NCBI GenBank assembly: GCA_947311845.1
Contig: CAMZMU010000027.1
Location: forward strand, 77,724,825-77,788,824
From: Poa pratensis
Lineage: Eukaryota; Streptophyta; Magnoliopsida; Poales; Poaceae
DNA: 64,000 nucleotides
Reading direction: 5' to 3'
Positions within the stretch are counted from its first letter, which is position 1. The number at the start of each line of letters is the position of its first letter. The notes under the pieces were generated by a model that ran no database searches, was not told the origin of the DNA, and worked only from the letters and a program-made list of their open reading frames with translations. Below, piece by piece: positions 24,601-35,052 of this stretch. The position numbers were made by a program, and so were the translations under genes.

Positions 24601-25056
24601 CCTCGGGCGAATGGCTCTGCATATGCTGCTTCAGATGCGCTGGCTTCTTAAACCTCGCGCCGCACTCCTTGCAAGCATGGATGATCTCTTTGCGTGGTGC
24701 GTCGCCAGCACCTTCACCGTACCCGTCCAAATCATCCGCTTCATCCTGCAGCACACAGTGGTAAAACACTTCAGGTCGCCCACAATTCACAATTCCGCCA
24801 GAGAAATCAGTAGCACAAGTGTTTATAAGAACAGGTGACACGAATCCTAGACCGAGAGAAGGGACGAGCGGCCACCCACCTTATGGTGTTCGAGGACGTG
24901 GTCTCGGATCAGCCGCTTCTTCGAACGAACGACGCCGCAGAACTCGCACTTGTACCGCCGTATATCCCTCACAGGCCCCGCCGCCGGCGAAGACGACGCC
25001 GCCGCCTCGGCGTTGCTCGCCCCGGCGCCGCCACCGTCGGAATCTCCATCGCCCAT
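21631..25056 (-). CDS. TFIIIA: Transcription factor IIIA (5S rRNA gene factor)
   Basis: TFIIIA binds the internal promoter of 5S rRNA genes for RNA polymerase III and binds 5S rRNA itself. Coding exons: 24880-25056, 24602-24745, 22886-23165, 22545-22780, 22296-22439 and 21631-21795. All junctions are GT-AG and in frame, giving 381 residues. Nine C2H2 fingers are seen: '[17 protein letters not shown]' (about 37-58) and '[17 protein letters not shown]' (84-104), then seven more to about 325. The C-terminus has a basic 'GGRKRKLIS' signal and ends 'YLRWLLSG'. The ATG at 25056 is the first in frame. Two extra exons between exons 2 and 3 (24203-24338, 23575-23718) resemble the known plant 5S-mimic poison exon and are skipped in the coding form. 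The gene is head-to-head with TERC. Confidence 0.95.
23575..23718 (-). ncRNA. 5S rRNA-mimic (P5SM) poison exon B, a second copy
   Basis: A second copy of exon A, with its own acceptor (ttcgcag) and donor (ttcag|gtttcc). It shares 'gaatgtgtgaagcattggat', 'ggccttgaatggactagta' and 'ggggagaccctcc'. Its length is 144 nt, with an in-frame TGA as the fourth codon after exon 2. The helix arms differ from copy A at two positions, both compensated (CCAGGA/TCCTGG in A, TCGGGA/TCCCGA in B). This suggests the RNA fold is kept by selection. Confidence 0.8.
24203..24338 (-). ncRNA. 5S rRNA-mimic (P5SM) poison exon A of TFIIIA
   Basis: It is bounded by a good acceptor (cttgcag) and donor (acag|gttatt). It contains 'agtaccaggatgggg' and 'ctcctgggaag', close to 5S rRNA 'agtactaggatgggtgacc' and 'tcctgggaag'. 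Inclusion (136 nt) puts TGA in frame as the third codon after exon 2 and also shifts frame. In land plants this element binds ribosomal protein L5, promotes exon skipping and so tunes TFIIIA to 5S/L5 balance. That role is from the family; here only sequence similarity is seen. Confidence 0.85.
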
Positions 25057-25566
25057 CTGACCAATCCCAGAAAGTAGCGTCACGAATTCCACGACGCAAG
25101 CCCGACTACGAAGAAATCCGCAACAAATCGACCGAGATCTCGATAACTGGCGGTTCTAGCGGCGGGAAATCCCCGGAAAATTACCTCGGATCGTGGAGGA
25201 ACTCGCCGGTTTTCGCAGGAGCGCGAGGGGTCTGGAGGCTCGCGACGGCGCAAGGGAGGAACCCTCGAGCACACTGCTAACCCGAATGAAGATGCAGAAC
25301 CAGTGACACGTGTCCACGAACTAGTACTCCCAGTAGCTAGAGTCTTAGCGGGCCGATAATGGGCTCTGGTTCCGTTGCGGGTTCGCGTTGGGTTTCGAGC
25401 CGTGGGTTTGAGTTATTGGGCTTTACGTGGGCCATTGGCCCGTCGAGCAGCAACTCACACGTGTGCTTCCATTTCCACTGCTCGCTCTCCCACCCGCTGT
25501 GGCTGAGGCGCAAGACAGCACGCTACACCGCTCCGCCCTCGCCTCTCCCCGACCTCGTCGCCGGCG
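25057..25566. promoter_or_regulatory. Shared TFIIIA/TERC divergent promoter region
   Basis: Only 510 bp separate the start codons of the two divergent genes. The sequence includes both 5' leaders, is G+C-rich, and has no convincing TATA box. A 'cacgtgtcc' G-box-like word is at 25307-25315 and 'cacacgtgtgc' near 25455. Coordinated expression is possible but not shown. Confidence 0.5.
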
Positions 25567-28500
25567 ATGGCCGCCATGGTCGCCGCCGCCGTCACCGCGC
25601 GGCTTCCTCCGCGGATCTCCGCCCCATGGCTACGGCACCGGCACGTGTCTTCGCTTCGTCCGTCGCTGGGGCGGCCCCTCGCGGTCCTCAGGGTGGTCGC
25701 CGCGTCGCGGCGGAGCCCCCGGGACGGCGGGAAGAAGGGGGAGAAGAAACGACGGAGGAGAGCCACTGAGGCGGACCAGGAGGACGGACTCTCCGTCAGC
25801 TCTGGTAAGCGTCCCCCACTCCGCTAGCTCCAAGCGTCCTCCGCTCCGCGCTTAGCTTTGGTTGGAATCCTGAGCCTAAAATTGCTCGAGAACAGTCATA
25901 GAGCCTAATGGTGTTGTTAGTTTGGAAAATTTATGGTGATTCTTGAACATGAATCCCAGGTCAAAATTGTTTTTACAGTGACCGGCAGTATCCGCCGAAG
26001 TCTGAAGAACTGATCATATTTGTTGTGAGCTTATGAGCTTCCTTGTGGGTACATGTTGCAGAGATGGAGACGAAGAATTCTACTCCGCGTACAAAAGTTG
26101 AAAATGGCAGCCTGAAGCCTGCGCTGGACGCCGGCATGACCCCGAAAGACAAAGCCATTAGAAGAGTTGCACTGGTGGTGAGTTGCTACCTACATATGGA
26201 TGTGGCCAAATTAATATGGGTGATACAGTAGTAGTTCGTTCTTTGTGCTAAGTGGCGTGTTCGAACATTGTCTTGTTGCAGGTCATCGCTGCAGTGCTAT
26301 TCGGCGTTAGCATCGCCCTGAAGGACGGGGTTGAGAAGGCATCGGAATATTTTGCAGGGTGTGTGTTATGCATCTCGACTAATCTTTAACATTGAGGCTG
26401 TTTTACAGAACCGTTGGAGGTGTGGTTTCTTTCTGCACTAGAATGTTCAGGACCATATAGGAGCCCATTATGCATCATTACGTATTTTCTTTAATGGATG
26501 CTTGAATGTAGGAATGCCCCCTCTTATGTAAAATAAACCTTGTACATATGAAACTTATTGATGATAATAAAAATTGCAGTGGGAGCCTTTCCCACTGTTT
26601 AGCTTCAAAAAAAAATGTAGGAATGCCTTTGTTTTTCTTTTTGCATAGTTCCACAGGCAAATGTTCTTGTAACTAATAGGAAAAAGGTTAGTGAAAATAA
26701 CCAAGATTAGATGCATAAGATCATTCTTTGGTTTGTGTAAGTTAGTTTGATTCGTTATGACTTTGAACATCTTTACATGATTTCTTAGAAAAACTTTGCT
26801 TCTTAATTTAGTGATAAATATCCACTTCTACTCATTTCTCCTACATTAAAGGTATAATGGTGTAATCAGGCTCTGTTATGTAACAGCTATTTGTTGGAAC
26901 AGAGTTTGTCGGTGGACAATCTCTTTGTTTTTATTCTGGTCTTCAAGTATTTTAAAGTGCCACAGGAGAATCAGGTACATTTAATAGCTAATGTGATAGG
27001 TAAAATCCAAATATACTTTGTGATTTCCTGCTCATGTTTTTCTGTGCCATTGGAAACAAGAATCGGGTGCTTTCTTATGGTATTGCTGGGGCGGTGATCT
27101 TCCGTGCAGTGTTGATCATCCTAGGAGTAGCTACAATTCAGGTAAGCTGTTCTCCAATGTTACCATTAGCTGTTCTGTTTTATCCAATCATACTAAATTC
27201 CTATAAATCCTCATGTTCTGTAGAGTTTTGAAGCAGTGAACTTATTTTTTGCTTTGATCCTGCTATTCTCTTCTTACAAGGTAAAAATGTTCAAAATGTT
27301 CCTCTTTGTGGTAAAAGGGGGATCATGCTTTTCATATTTCATTTTCCTTTCACGTACATAGTTGCTTTTGATGTTATACATTGGGAACTTGCTTTAGCAG
27401 AATAACAGGTTCTCGCTAGCACTTTAAAAAAGTCTACTTCCTTTGTCCCACTAAAAGTTTCCTTTGAGCAAAAGCAAGTCTCAACTCTCATCTATATCTT
27501 TTGACAATTTATTCAACCAATTTAGTTTCATGTACTATACTACCACTCTATATTCAGCATAACTTTTCCATCATTTAGCAGCTAATGGCATAATGGCTTC
27601 TTTTTCCACTCTTATATGTGGTCTTTTTGTTCCAGTATATGAATATATCATAACAATTAGACATAGTTCTTTCATGAGTTAGTAAGTTGTGCAGATCCAA
27701 TTTATTTTAAGGTGTTTAATTGGAGTGGTATTTCAATATTGGGCAGTATGATATTTGTTAGTTACTTTAGCTATATTAGTATATGCAATACATGTGGATG
27801 TAATAGTCATATTCTTATGACAGCTATTTGCTGGAAGCGATGAAGAATCCGATCTGTCTGATAACTTCATTGTGAAACAATGCCAAAAATTCATTCCTGT
27901 CACTGGTAAACAACTCCATTAAATGATTTTCAGTTTCCCTTACCTTTTTGTTATTTAGGATATAGGCATGGTCCACTTTCCATTCCAGATCATAGCCACA
28001 AGCCCACAATGACCAGATCCTTGCTGAAATTTTGAAACATTTCTTCTGAAACCAAACTGCTTATTTCTGGGCATTAGTAGTCACTCGTTGGCATGCGTGT
28101 TGAACTCGTTCTTCTGTTTCTCTTATCAGATTATTATGATGGTGACCGTTTTTTGACAAATCAAGATGGTGTATGGAAAGTAAGTGGTGTCCAAATTAAG
28201 CAGGACCATTTATCACAACAGCTATTGCACGATTACTTACTAGTTATTGCAACTTGATGTGTGTATGTGCTGGTACCTGGAAATTTTATACATTCCACAT
28301 AAATGATTGACTAGTTTACTAGTGCTGCATGCACAGAAAGCTTATAACCACAACAGTAATGTTGTGGGTTTGAGTGGACCATCTCAAGATATGTTCCTGA
28401 ATATATCATTTTCTATTTGGTGTCTGCAGCATGGTTTACAAAGCGCGAAGCGTCCCCAAAGCGCTGGGGGGGCGCTTTGGCGCTTAAGCGACGCTTAAGC

Positions 28501-30099
28501 GGGCGCTTTGGCGCTTAAAGCGCCCAAAGCGGCCATTTTTTCAAAGCGGAGGGGGGGCGCTTCGACGCCTAAGCGTCGCTTCAGCGTCCCAAAGCGGACG
28601 CTTTGTAAACCATGGTCTGCAGGCCACACCATTACTCTTGACTCTGGCAGTGATCGAGCTAAGTGATATCGCTTTTGCTGTAAGTTTGCTCTCTATATTT
28701 CCTGTGTGATGTTGCCCTTTCCATTTTGACCTCGAGCATGGGGATTAACATCTTCAACTGTAGGTCGACTCAATACCGGCAGTCTTTGGTGTAACAAGAG
28801 ATCCATTTCTAATATTGTCATCAAATATTTTTGCTATTTCTGGTAAACCTTCTTTCTGTCCCTATGAACACACCGTACACTGCTTTTATCGTATAAAATG
28901 GAGTACTGTTACGAGAAAAATCTTTCATGCCTACTGATGGATTACGCTGTCAACTTCTGATTTGTGTGTTCCAAAACTTATCCTCCTCGTGAGGTTTTTT
29001 TGGCTTACATGTTTATTTTACTCCAACCTGTACTTTTTTCTTTCATTCTTGCTCAGAGCTCTGTATTGACAATGTTCAAGTTGCCTGTTACATCGATATT
29101 TCTTTGCCTAATATGAAGTTAATAGCTCAAAGTATAGATTAACTCTGAATTCTATTTCTGTTAGTTCAGCAACATATTTCCTATTAGTAACACCAATCCT
29201 AGCTTGTAGTTACAAGTAACTAACAAGTATGGCTGAGTAATTTCATCATCTCTTATCATGCAACTGGGCATTTGGTAATCACATGTAAATTTTTTTTTTG
29301 AAACGGGAATCACATGTAATATACAATAAAGAGAAGTGATGCATGAAACAGCACCTTGGATATCCTTAGTTTTTTATGTAGAATGTTTGTCTAGAACACA
29401 AATTTGTGTATTCCCAATACACTATGAAGTGTTAACGTTATAATGTGACAGAACAATTACCCTGTAGGTTTGAGGTCACTCTACGTACTCATTTCTGAGA
29501 GCATGTCTGAGTTGGAGTATTTGCAGGTAAATGTCCGTTGCTCTTCTATTTATTTTTTTGAATTATTTTCTTATTATTGAATGCTTAAAGAGTATGCAGC
29601 TAGCTATGCATTCTTAGTATTTATAGTCATATTTATAAAACATTCAAAATTTCAGAATTGCCACTGAGATTTGGTCCATAGTGGTGATAACTGCTGGTGA
29701 TTGCCTTGTTACTGTCAATTTCTTTAACCCCTTGCCCATGTACATGGTACCATGGTTCATGAATGGTCAATAGGTGAACAAATCATATCTATTTATCACT
29801 TATTGCTGTTAGCAATGTGTTTTCCAGCCTGCTGTTGGTATCGTTTTGGGCTTCATAGGGACAAAGATGATATTTGACTTCTGTGGTGAGCAATCAGAAA
29901 GCACATTAGCTAGTTGTTGTATCCATTGCATTCCACACTATGATCTAGTGTCTCCGTTGGCAGACCATGCTGATTATGCTGATCTATGGCAGGTTATCAT
30001 ATACCAACCGAAGCTTCCCTTGCTATTGTTACCACATGTCTTAGCGGGGGAGTAATCTTGAGTCTTAGAAAAGCATCAGCTGAGGAACGTGACAAGTAG
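25567..30099 (+). CDS. TERC: Thylakoid membrane protein TerC, chloroplastic
   Basis: Exons: 25567-25804, 26062-26177, 26282-26358, 26887-26974, 27061-27141, 27224-27280, 27824-27905, 28130-28179, 28623-28679, 28764-28842, 29468-29526, 29828-29885 and 29993-30099. All join in frame to 382 residues, close to the Arabidopsis TERC length. Residues 1 to about 75 form an Arg/Ser-rich transit peptide. The TerC domain (about 115-370) has several membrane segments with the family acidic motifs: '[10 protein letters not shown]' (Asp about 154), '[16 protein letters not shown]' (Glu about 275, Asp 278, Asp 284) and '[14 protein letters not shown]'. TERC is needed for thylakoid biogenesis and insertion of thylakoid proteins. 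Introns hold small retroposon tails and a MITE that touches the exon 9 acceptor. Confidence 0.95.
26519..26613 (+). mobile_element. 5'-truncated LINE-type insertion in TERC intron 3
   Basis: A 95-bp insertion ending in an A-run, flanked by the direct repeat aatgtaggaatgcc at 26505-26518 and 26614-26627. This is the signature of target-primed reverse transcription. Confidence 0.8.
28430..28614. mobile_element. Foldback MITE with AAGCG words in TERC intron 8
   Basis: 185 bp with termini CATGGTTTACAAAGCG and CGCTTTGTAAACCATG. It is flanked by an exact 8-bp duplication GTCTGCAG (28422-28429 and 28615-28622), which suggests hAT-type insertion. The interior is made of reiterated aagcg/cgctt words. 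The right duplication is also the acceptor of exon 9. Confidence 0.88.
29289..29307 (-). mobile_element. Minimal retroposon tail in TERC intron 10
   Basis: A 19-bp insert (T-run then gaaacggg) lies between two copies of aatcacatgtaa (29277-29288 and 29308-29319). It looks like an extremely 5'-truncated minus-strand LINE/SINE insertion. Confidence 0.65.
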
Positions 30100-31118
30100 C
30101 CAGCATGCTGGGGAGAAGGTAAAATTAATGAATTAATCTTGCTGTATTCTTTCATAGATAGTCAAACTACAACACACGGATGCTATTGGTAACCTAGAAA
30201 ATGTTGTCCTTCTCTCACAAAAGATGTTTGTGTTACTACGTCTAAGCTATCCCTTTCCATCTCGCTCGATGCAGTATGCCTAACTCAAAGTTAGCGATGA
30301 CTGGAGGTTACAAAGAAGCAACAGCCGCCATTTGTTCGCAGTTTGCATAACACGACAGCACGAGTAAGAGCCTCCATTCGTTCATGGAGTTGAGGGCAAT
30401 TCAGCTGACTGTGACCAATATTGATGCTCAAGGCATGGCATAGATGCCTGATACAAAACCTACAAGTTTCTTCTGGAGCAGAAGGTTTTGGGGGCTGGCA
30501 ATGCTAAGTTTGGCGACTGACCGATGAAAGACAGCAAAGCACAAACAAACTAATACACTACTTGTGGTTACTTTTTGTGTAGAACCCCCTTTTTGCCGTG
30601 GTTATTGGTTGTTAAAACAGAACACTTAGACACGATGGCATGTGCATCATGTGTGTAAACTTAGCAATACTATGTCTGGAGTGTCCCTGTAAGTACCATT
30701 TCATTCTTTGATTCACCTGCCAACAGAACCTCACTTGTAAAAAACATGGTGCCAAATGTAATTACTTGCATTCCCTCGATGTTCAACCATTTCAGTGCGT
30801 ACAATGTAATGTAGTCATGTTGCTTGCAAATTGCAGTACACAGATTCAGAATCAGTTACGACATTGCATAGAACAGCAGAACATAAATAATGGATCAACC
30901 AAATATTCATAGATAAAATGATTCAGAACATAAATAATGACAGAAGTAGCAAACCAATTTGAATATCTGAAACTGAAACGAACAAATAACCTTATGTACG
31001 ACTATGCGAATGAACTGACATATATCTACAATTTTTGGAGAGCTAAACCGACTTTGTCGAAGACATAATGTAACTAAGAAATATCTAACCGATGCTAATT
31101 ATGAGACCTTTGACTGGC
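30100..31118. other. Convergent 3' flanks of TERC and the DUF1218 gene
   Basis: Contains the TERC 3'-UTR and then the 3'-UTR of the minus-strand gene. A possible spliced leader-like 'aaggtaaaat' follows 20 bp after the TERC stop, hinting at a 3'-UTR intron. No other gene is seen. Confidence 0.5.
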
Positions 31119-33305
31119 TCAGACCTTTGAGCTATCAGTATCAGCATCAGCAGCATAGACCTGGCCATATTCACCCTTGTCATCATCCTCATCCAGATAG
31201 TCAGCCCTTGCGTTGAGGGCCAGCATCTGGCAGACAAGCCAGAACAGAGCAGCGTCAAGGGCCAGGAAAGCGGCACCTCCAAATAGGCCAGTCTTTGCAG
31301 TAGGGCACTGGGTATCCATGTCGTGGTGAATGTTGCTGGTGCGATGGTGACTCTCCGTGATCGTTGCCCAGAGCAGCATTGCGAAAGCCAGAGCTGACAC
31401 CAGCCTGATTTCACAAGAACAGTTAGTAGAATGAATAGTGCGTAAACCGCGAGTAATATGTTAAGTGCACGAGCCAGCAGTGTGCATACTGTAATCATTC
31501 AAGAAGCCGATACAATAGTGATAAAAGGGGAAATGTAACAGTTTGCATATCAAATACCCCCGACCATCAATTGAAAAATTAAACACTTGAAGCACATCAA
31601 GCCCCACCATTTAACTGAACTAGTGTTAACACACCCCCGACAGCAACCATCTATAACTGATATCGACAACCGATAGTTCAGCTTTCATCTATGGAATTGT
31701 ACAACACCAAAAGAATTCAGGGTCCATCAAAAGACCGAAAATGCATAGCCAAATTTCATCAGATGGCAGGGGACAATATTGGTTCGTATCAACATGAAAT
31801 TCTTAGCCACACAGCTGAAGGGAACTTACTCGGCAATGACGAAGAACACAGACAAGCTAGTGCTCTGGAATAATGCTCCACGAGGAACCGACTTGCCCTT
31901 GTACGGGAAAAAGATGGAAACATGGCCAATGACGGCAGCTATCACGAGTGCCACAATAGACACGCTTCCCATTGCGATAGTTGGGTCACTCGGGAACTTG
32001 CAAATGACGACATCCTTTCCCTTGATAGGAGTCCCATAAGGAGGCTGCATGAACAACAAAACAAAATCCACGTTAAGTTTAACTATTCAGAGAGATCCAT
32101 AACAAGTTACAGTACTACAAGCAAACATGAAAGAGGAAGTTTGAGTTTTCTATAACTAATTTGATTACGAACCCCAATGGACAATTGGATTATGCCCTGT
32201 TTGGTTGCACAGAATTGAGCTCAGAATTGGGGAATCTAGAATTGAAGGGTTAATTCCGCTGTTTGGATGTGCTCAGAATTGGTTCCTGGAATCGGTTGCT
32301 TAATTGTCTCCTTTCTGAGCTCTAGACCACGGAATCGCGTGGAATCACGTACGCCCCGCCCACCCTTATCCTCGCGCGACCAGGGACGCGGAGGGGACCT
32401 CGTCGCCGGCGGCCCAAGCAGGTGCCCTCTCCCCTGCTTCCTCCTCGTCGCCGGCGGCCCAAGCAGCCGCCTCGCCCCTGCCCTGGCCGCCCTCTCCCCA
32501 TCTCGTCCCTGCCCCTGGCCGCCCACTCCTTATCCTCGCGCGACCAGGGACGCGGAGGGGACCTCGTCGCCGGCGGCCCAAGCAGGTGCCCTCTCCCCTG
32601 CTTCCTCCTCGTCGCCGGCGGCCCAAGCAGCCGCCTCGCCCCTGCCCTGGCCGCCCTCTCCCCATCTCGTCCCTGCCCCTGGCCACCCACTCCCCATCTC
32701 GGAGCTGCTCGGTGGAACGGCGGCGGCTGCTAGGTGGAACGGTGAGCTCGAGGTAGGCGACGGCGGGGTTGGGGGATGCGATGGTGCTGGTTCACGAGGA
32801 GGACTGCTTCGATGTCGCCGTGGGTCGATGATGTCGCCGTGGGGGACTTTCAATTCCACACAATTTACATCCAAACAGAATTTAGAATTCCATTGTAACA
32901 TTGTTTCTACGGGTGAATACCACACACATCCAAACAGTCAAAATGGTATTCAATTGAATTGGTTGATTTGGTATTCCATTGCCAATTCAATTCGGAGGCG
33001 AATTCTATGCAACCAAACAGGGCTGTGAACCCAACATGGTCGGAAAAAGGGAGGACAGTGTTAGTATATTGCAAGGAAGGTTCCTAGATGATCTGCTCTC
33101 TTTAGTGGAAAAAAATCACATTACGCAACATCTACAAGATTGAGCACCCTTGAGGGCTTGGCAACAAGCTGCATGACTGGCAAGTGCTCATATAACAGAT
33201 AAAGAACACGACCTTTTTGTTCTCCGCGATGACGCCGAGCAGAAACGCCAGCAGGCCAAACAAGGAGACTGTGAGAGCGATCCGCTGAGCCGAAGTCAAA
33301 GCCAT
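31119..33305 (-). CDS. DUF1218 four-helix membrane protein
   Basis: Exons on the minus strand: 33213-33305, 31830-32044 and 31119-31404, joined in frame (GT-AG) to 197 residues. A first hydrophobic helix (about 8-26) is followed by 'PPYGTPIKGKDVVICKFPSD'. Three further membrane segments follow, with cysteines and an acidic tail 'YLDEDDDKGEYGQVY'. This is the plant DUF1218 family (PF06749), whose members include regulators of cell-wall lignin and of leaf bilateral symmetry; the biochemical role is unknown. The start codon is the first ATG of the exon and the gene has a clean frame. Intron 1 (32045-33212) carries an ~0.83-kb transposon. Confidence 0.88.
32196..33025. mobile_element. Non-autonomous DNA transposon in DUF1218 intron 1
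   Basis: The inverted termini GCCCTGTTTGGTTGCacAGAAT at the left and ATTCTatGCAACCAAACAGGGC at the right enclose about 830 bp. The CCCTGTTTGG terminus is widespread in grass PIF/Harbinger and hAT MITEs. Subterminal 'gaattgg/ccaattc' words pair as well. No clear target-site duplication was found. The centre is a G+C-rich tandem repeat. Confidence 0.75.
32366..32693. repeat. 164-bp tandem duplication inside the intronic transposon
   Basis: The segment starting 'ttatcctcgcgcgaccagg' at 32366 recurs at 32530 almost unchanged. Each copy itself contains two 'ctcgtcgccggcggcccaag' words. Long open frames across it are composition artefacts. Confidence 0.9.
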
Positions 33306-34030
33306 CGCTTCTGCTGCATAACAAGCACACGTACCATTGAGACGAGACAAAATCAGTAACTGATTTCTAAAAAGATATTATCATAAACAAAGATTACGAC
33401 AGTCTGGAAACAACGGAAGGCAAGTAACCTCGTCTTTATGAAATTGCCACAAATGAACTAGCAGCTACCCTATGAAATTGCCCTTATAAAAGAGAAAAAA
33501 AACTCAATCGTCATTTTTAGTTTCACATATGGACGGAGGCGTATCAGTTGAATAGACGCAAGTGGATCGAATCTGCACGTCTGGAACAAGATCGGGGGAC
33601 AAAAAAAAGTGGAACTAATCTTATCGAAACCCGTCGCATTCGCAACAGCCAATCAATTCCAATCTCACCCCCTTCTCAAGGCTCCCCACTGGCAGCCACC
33701 AACAAGGGAGGATGATGATCACAATTGAAATCCCCGCCCGTGCGGAGGAGCATTGATCAACCAATCCACGAAACCCCCTCAATCAAACAGGGAAAGAACG
33801 TACTAAGACGAGATCGGAGTGAAGGGGTCAGAGACGGCTAGTTACCGCGGATAAGGACGGCGGCCGGAGGAACAGCGGAGGAGGGGGGCCGGCCGACGGG
33901 CGCGGATCGACGGATGAATCTCTCCTCCTCTTCTCCCCCGCGTCACACTCCTGCGCTGAGATGGGATGGGGAAGGAAGGAAGGAAGTTGGTGGTCAACTC
34001 CCTCACACGGGCCACACGGCGCAGCGGACT
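33306..34030 (-). promoter_or_regulatory. 5' region of the DUF1218 gene
   Basis: Upstream leader and promoter. A G+C-rich stretch at 33850-33990 looks like a non-coding first exon, with a possible minus-strand donor near 33845 (ccgcg|gtaacta). No other gene is seen. Confidence 0.4.
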
Positions 34031-34465
34031 GGGATCCAGTGACTTTGCTACGTGAAGTCACCTTGCGCCTTTAGGCACCTTATCTCCATCCGATTTTGAT
34101 CCAACGGCTCAGATTTGAGATAAAATTTCAAACTTTTTAGAAAAAATCGAAAAAATTCCTGCAAGTAGTATATGTCTCATTGTATATTCTGAGAAAGTTT
34201 GGAGTCATTTGGATAAACGGTTTATGAGTAAATAGATTTTCATGTTTTAAACGTAAAAATCTATTATTTCATAAACTAGTAATCCAAAGGTGACGAAACT
34301 TTCTCAGAATATATAACAGAACGTATACTACTTGCAGGAATTTTTTCGATTTTTTCTAAAAAGTTTGAATTTTTAGTTCAAATCTGAGCCGTTGGATCAA
34401 AATCGAATGGAGATAAAGTGCCTAAAGGCCAAAGGTGACTTCACGTATCAAAGTCACTGGATCCC
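34031..34465. mobile_element. Foldback MITE (435 bp)
   Basis: The two halves are inverted copies for almost the whole length, from GGGATCCAGTGACTTTG at the left to CAAAGTCACTGGATCCC-type sequence at the right. A small loop lies near 34250. Flanks show no sure duplication. It is non-coding. Confidence 0.85.
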
Positions 34466-34707
34466 TGTCCCGGCGCAGCTATATACGGGCGAGTCTGAGT
34501 GTCTGACAGTCGGGCCGTGCCGATTGGGACGGACCGGTTGGGCTTTTTCCGAGCTGCATGAAGAAACGGAAAACACAGAATCGAGAATTCTTTTGTAGAA
34601 AAGACAGAATATTTCCTTTGTTCGTGAACGGAATCTTGTTATGTGTAGCGATTTTATGATAATGAGAACTGAAAAGACTAAATGTAGTGTCGTGCGAACA
34701 CGGATTT
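34466..34707. other. Intergenic, nothing recognised
   Basis: Short spacer between two MITEs. Its last nine bases (cacggattt) form the left flank duplication of the next element. Confidence 0.4.
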
Positions 34708-35052
34708 GTGGCTCCCGAGCACAAGTTTGTTCTTCTAGATTTTTCTTTCGAAAATTTCAAATTTGAGTTTGAAAAAATCCCAAAAAAAATCTTATGATAC
34801 ATATGCATGTTTTATTAGGTATGTGCTAATTTTCGGTGCAAAAAAATTGTATTCTGAGCTATATAAAAATAACAAAATTATGGGCACAAAAAAGGGAAAA
34901 TAGTATGTTGAATCTCAGAATATAAGGTTTTTTTGCACAGAACTTTTAGCGTATGTGTATATATATTTGTGTACCAAGTTTCATTTTTTTTAACCTAAAA
35001 GTATGATTTTCAAGTTTTTCAAAAAGCGGGCACACTAGTACTCGGGAGCCAC
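34708..35052. mobile_element. Mutator-like MITE (345 bp)
   Basis: Terminal inverted repeats GTGGCTCCCGAGcAC and GTaCTCGGGAGCCAC are flanked by cacggattt (34699-34707) and tacggattt (35053-35061), an 8/9 match. This suggests a 9-bp MULE-type duplication. The interior is A+T-rich. Confidence 0.75.

Noticed and set aside
25057..25092. TFIIIA start 12 codons further upstream (VEFVTLL..)
   Set aside because: The codon at 25092-25090 is GTG, not ATG; the first ATG in frame is at 25056.
24819..25280. Plus-strand frame of 153 codons
   Set aside because: Antisense shadow of TFIIIA exon 1 and its leader.
32236..33028. Long frames up to 253 codons on both strands
   Set aside because: They are created by the 164-bp tandem repeat inside an intronic transposon and cross its terminus.
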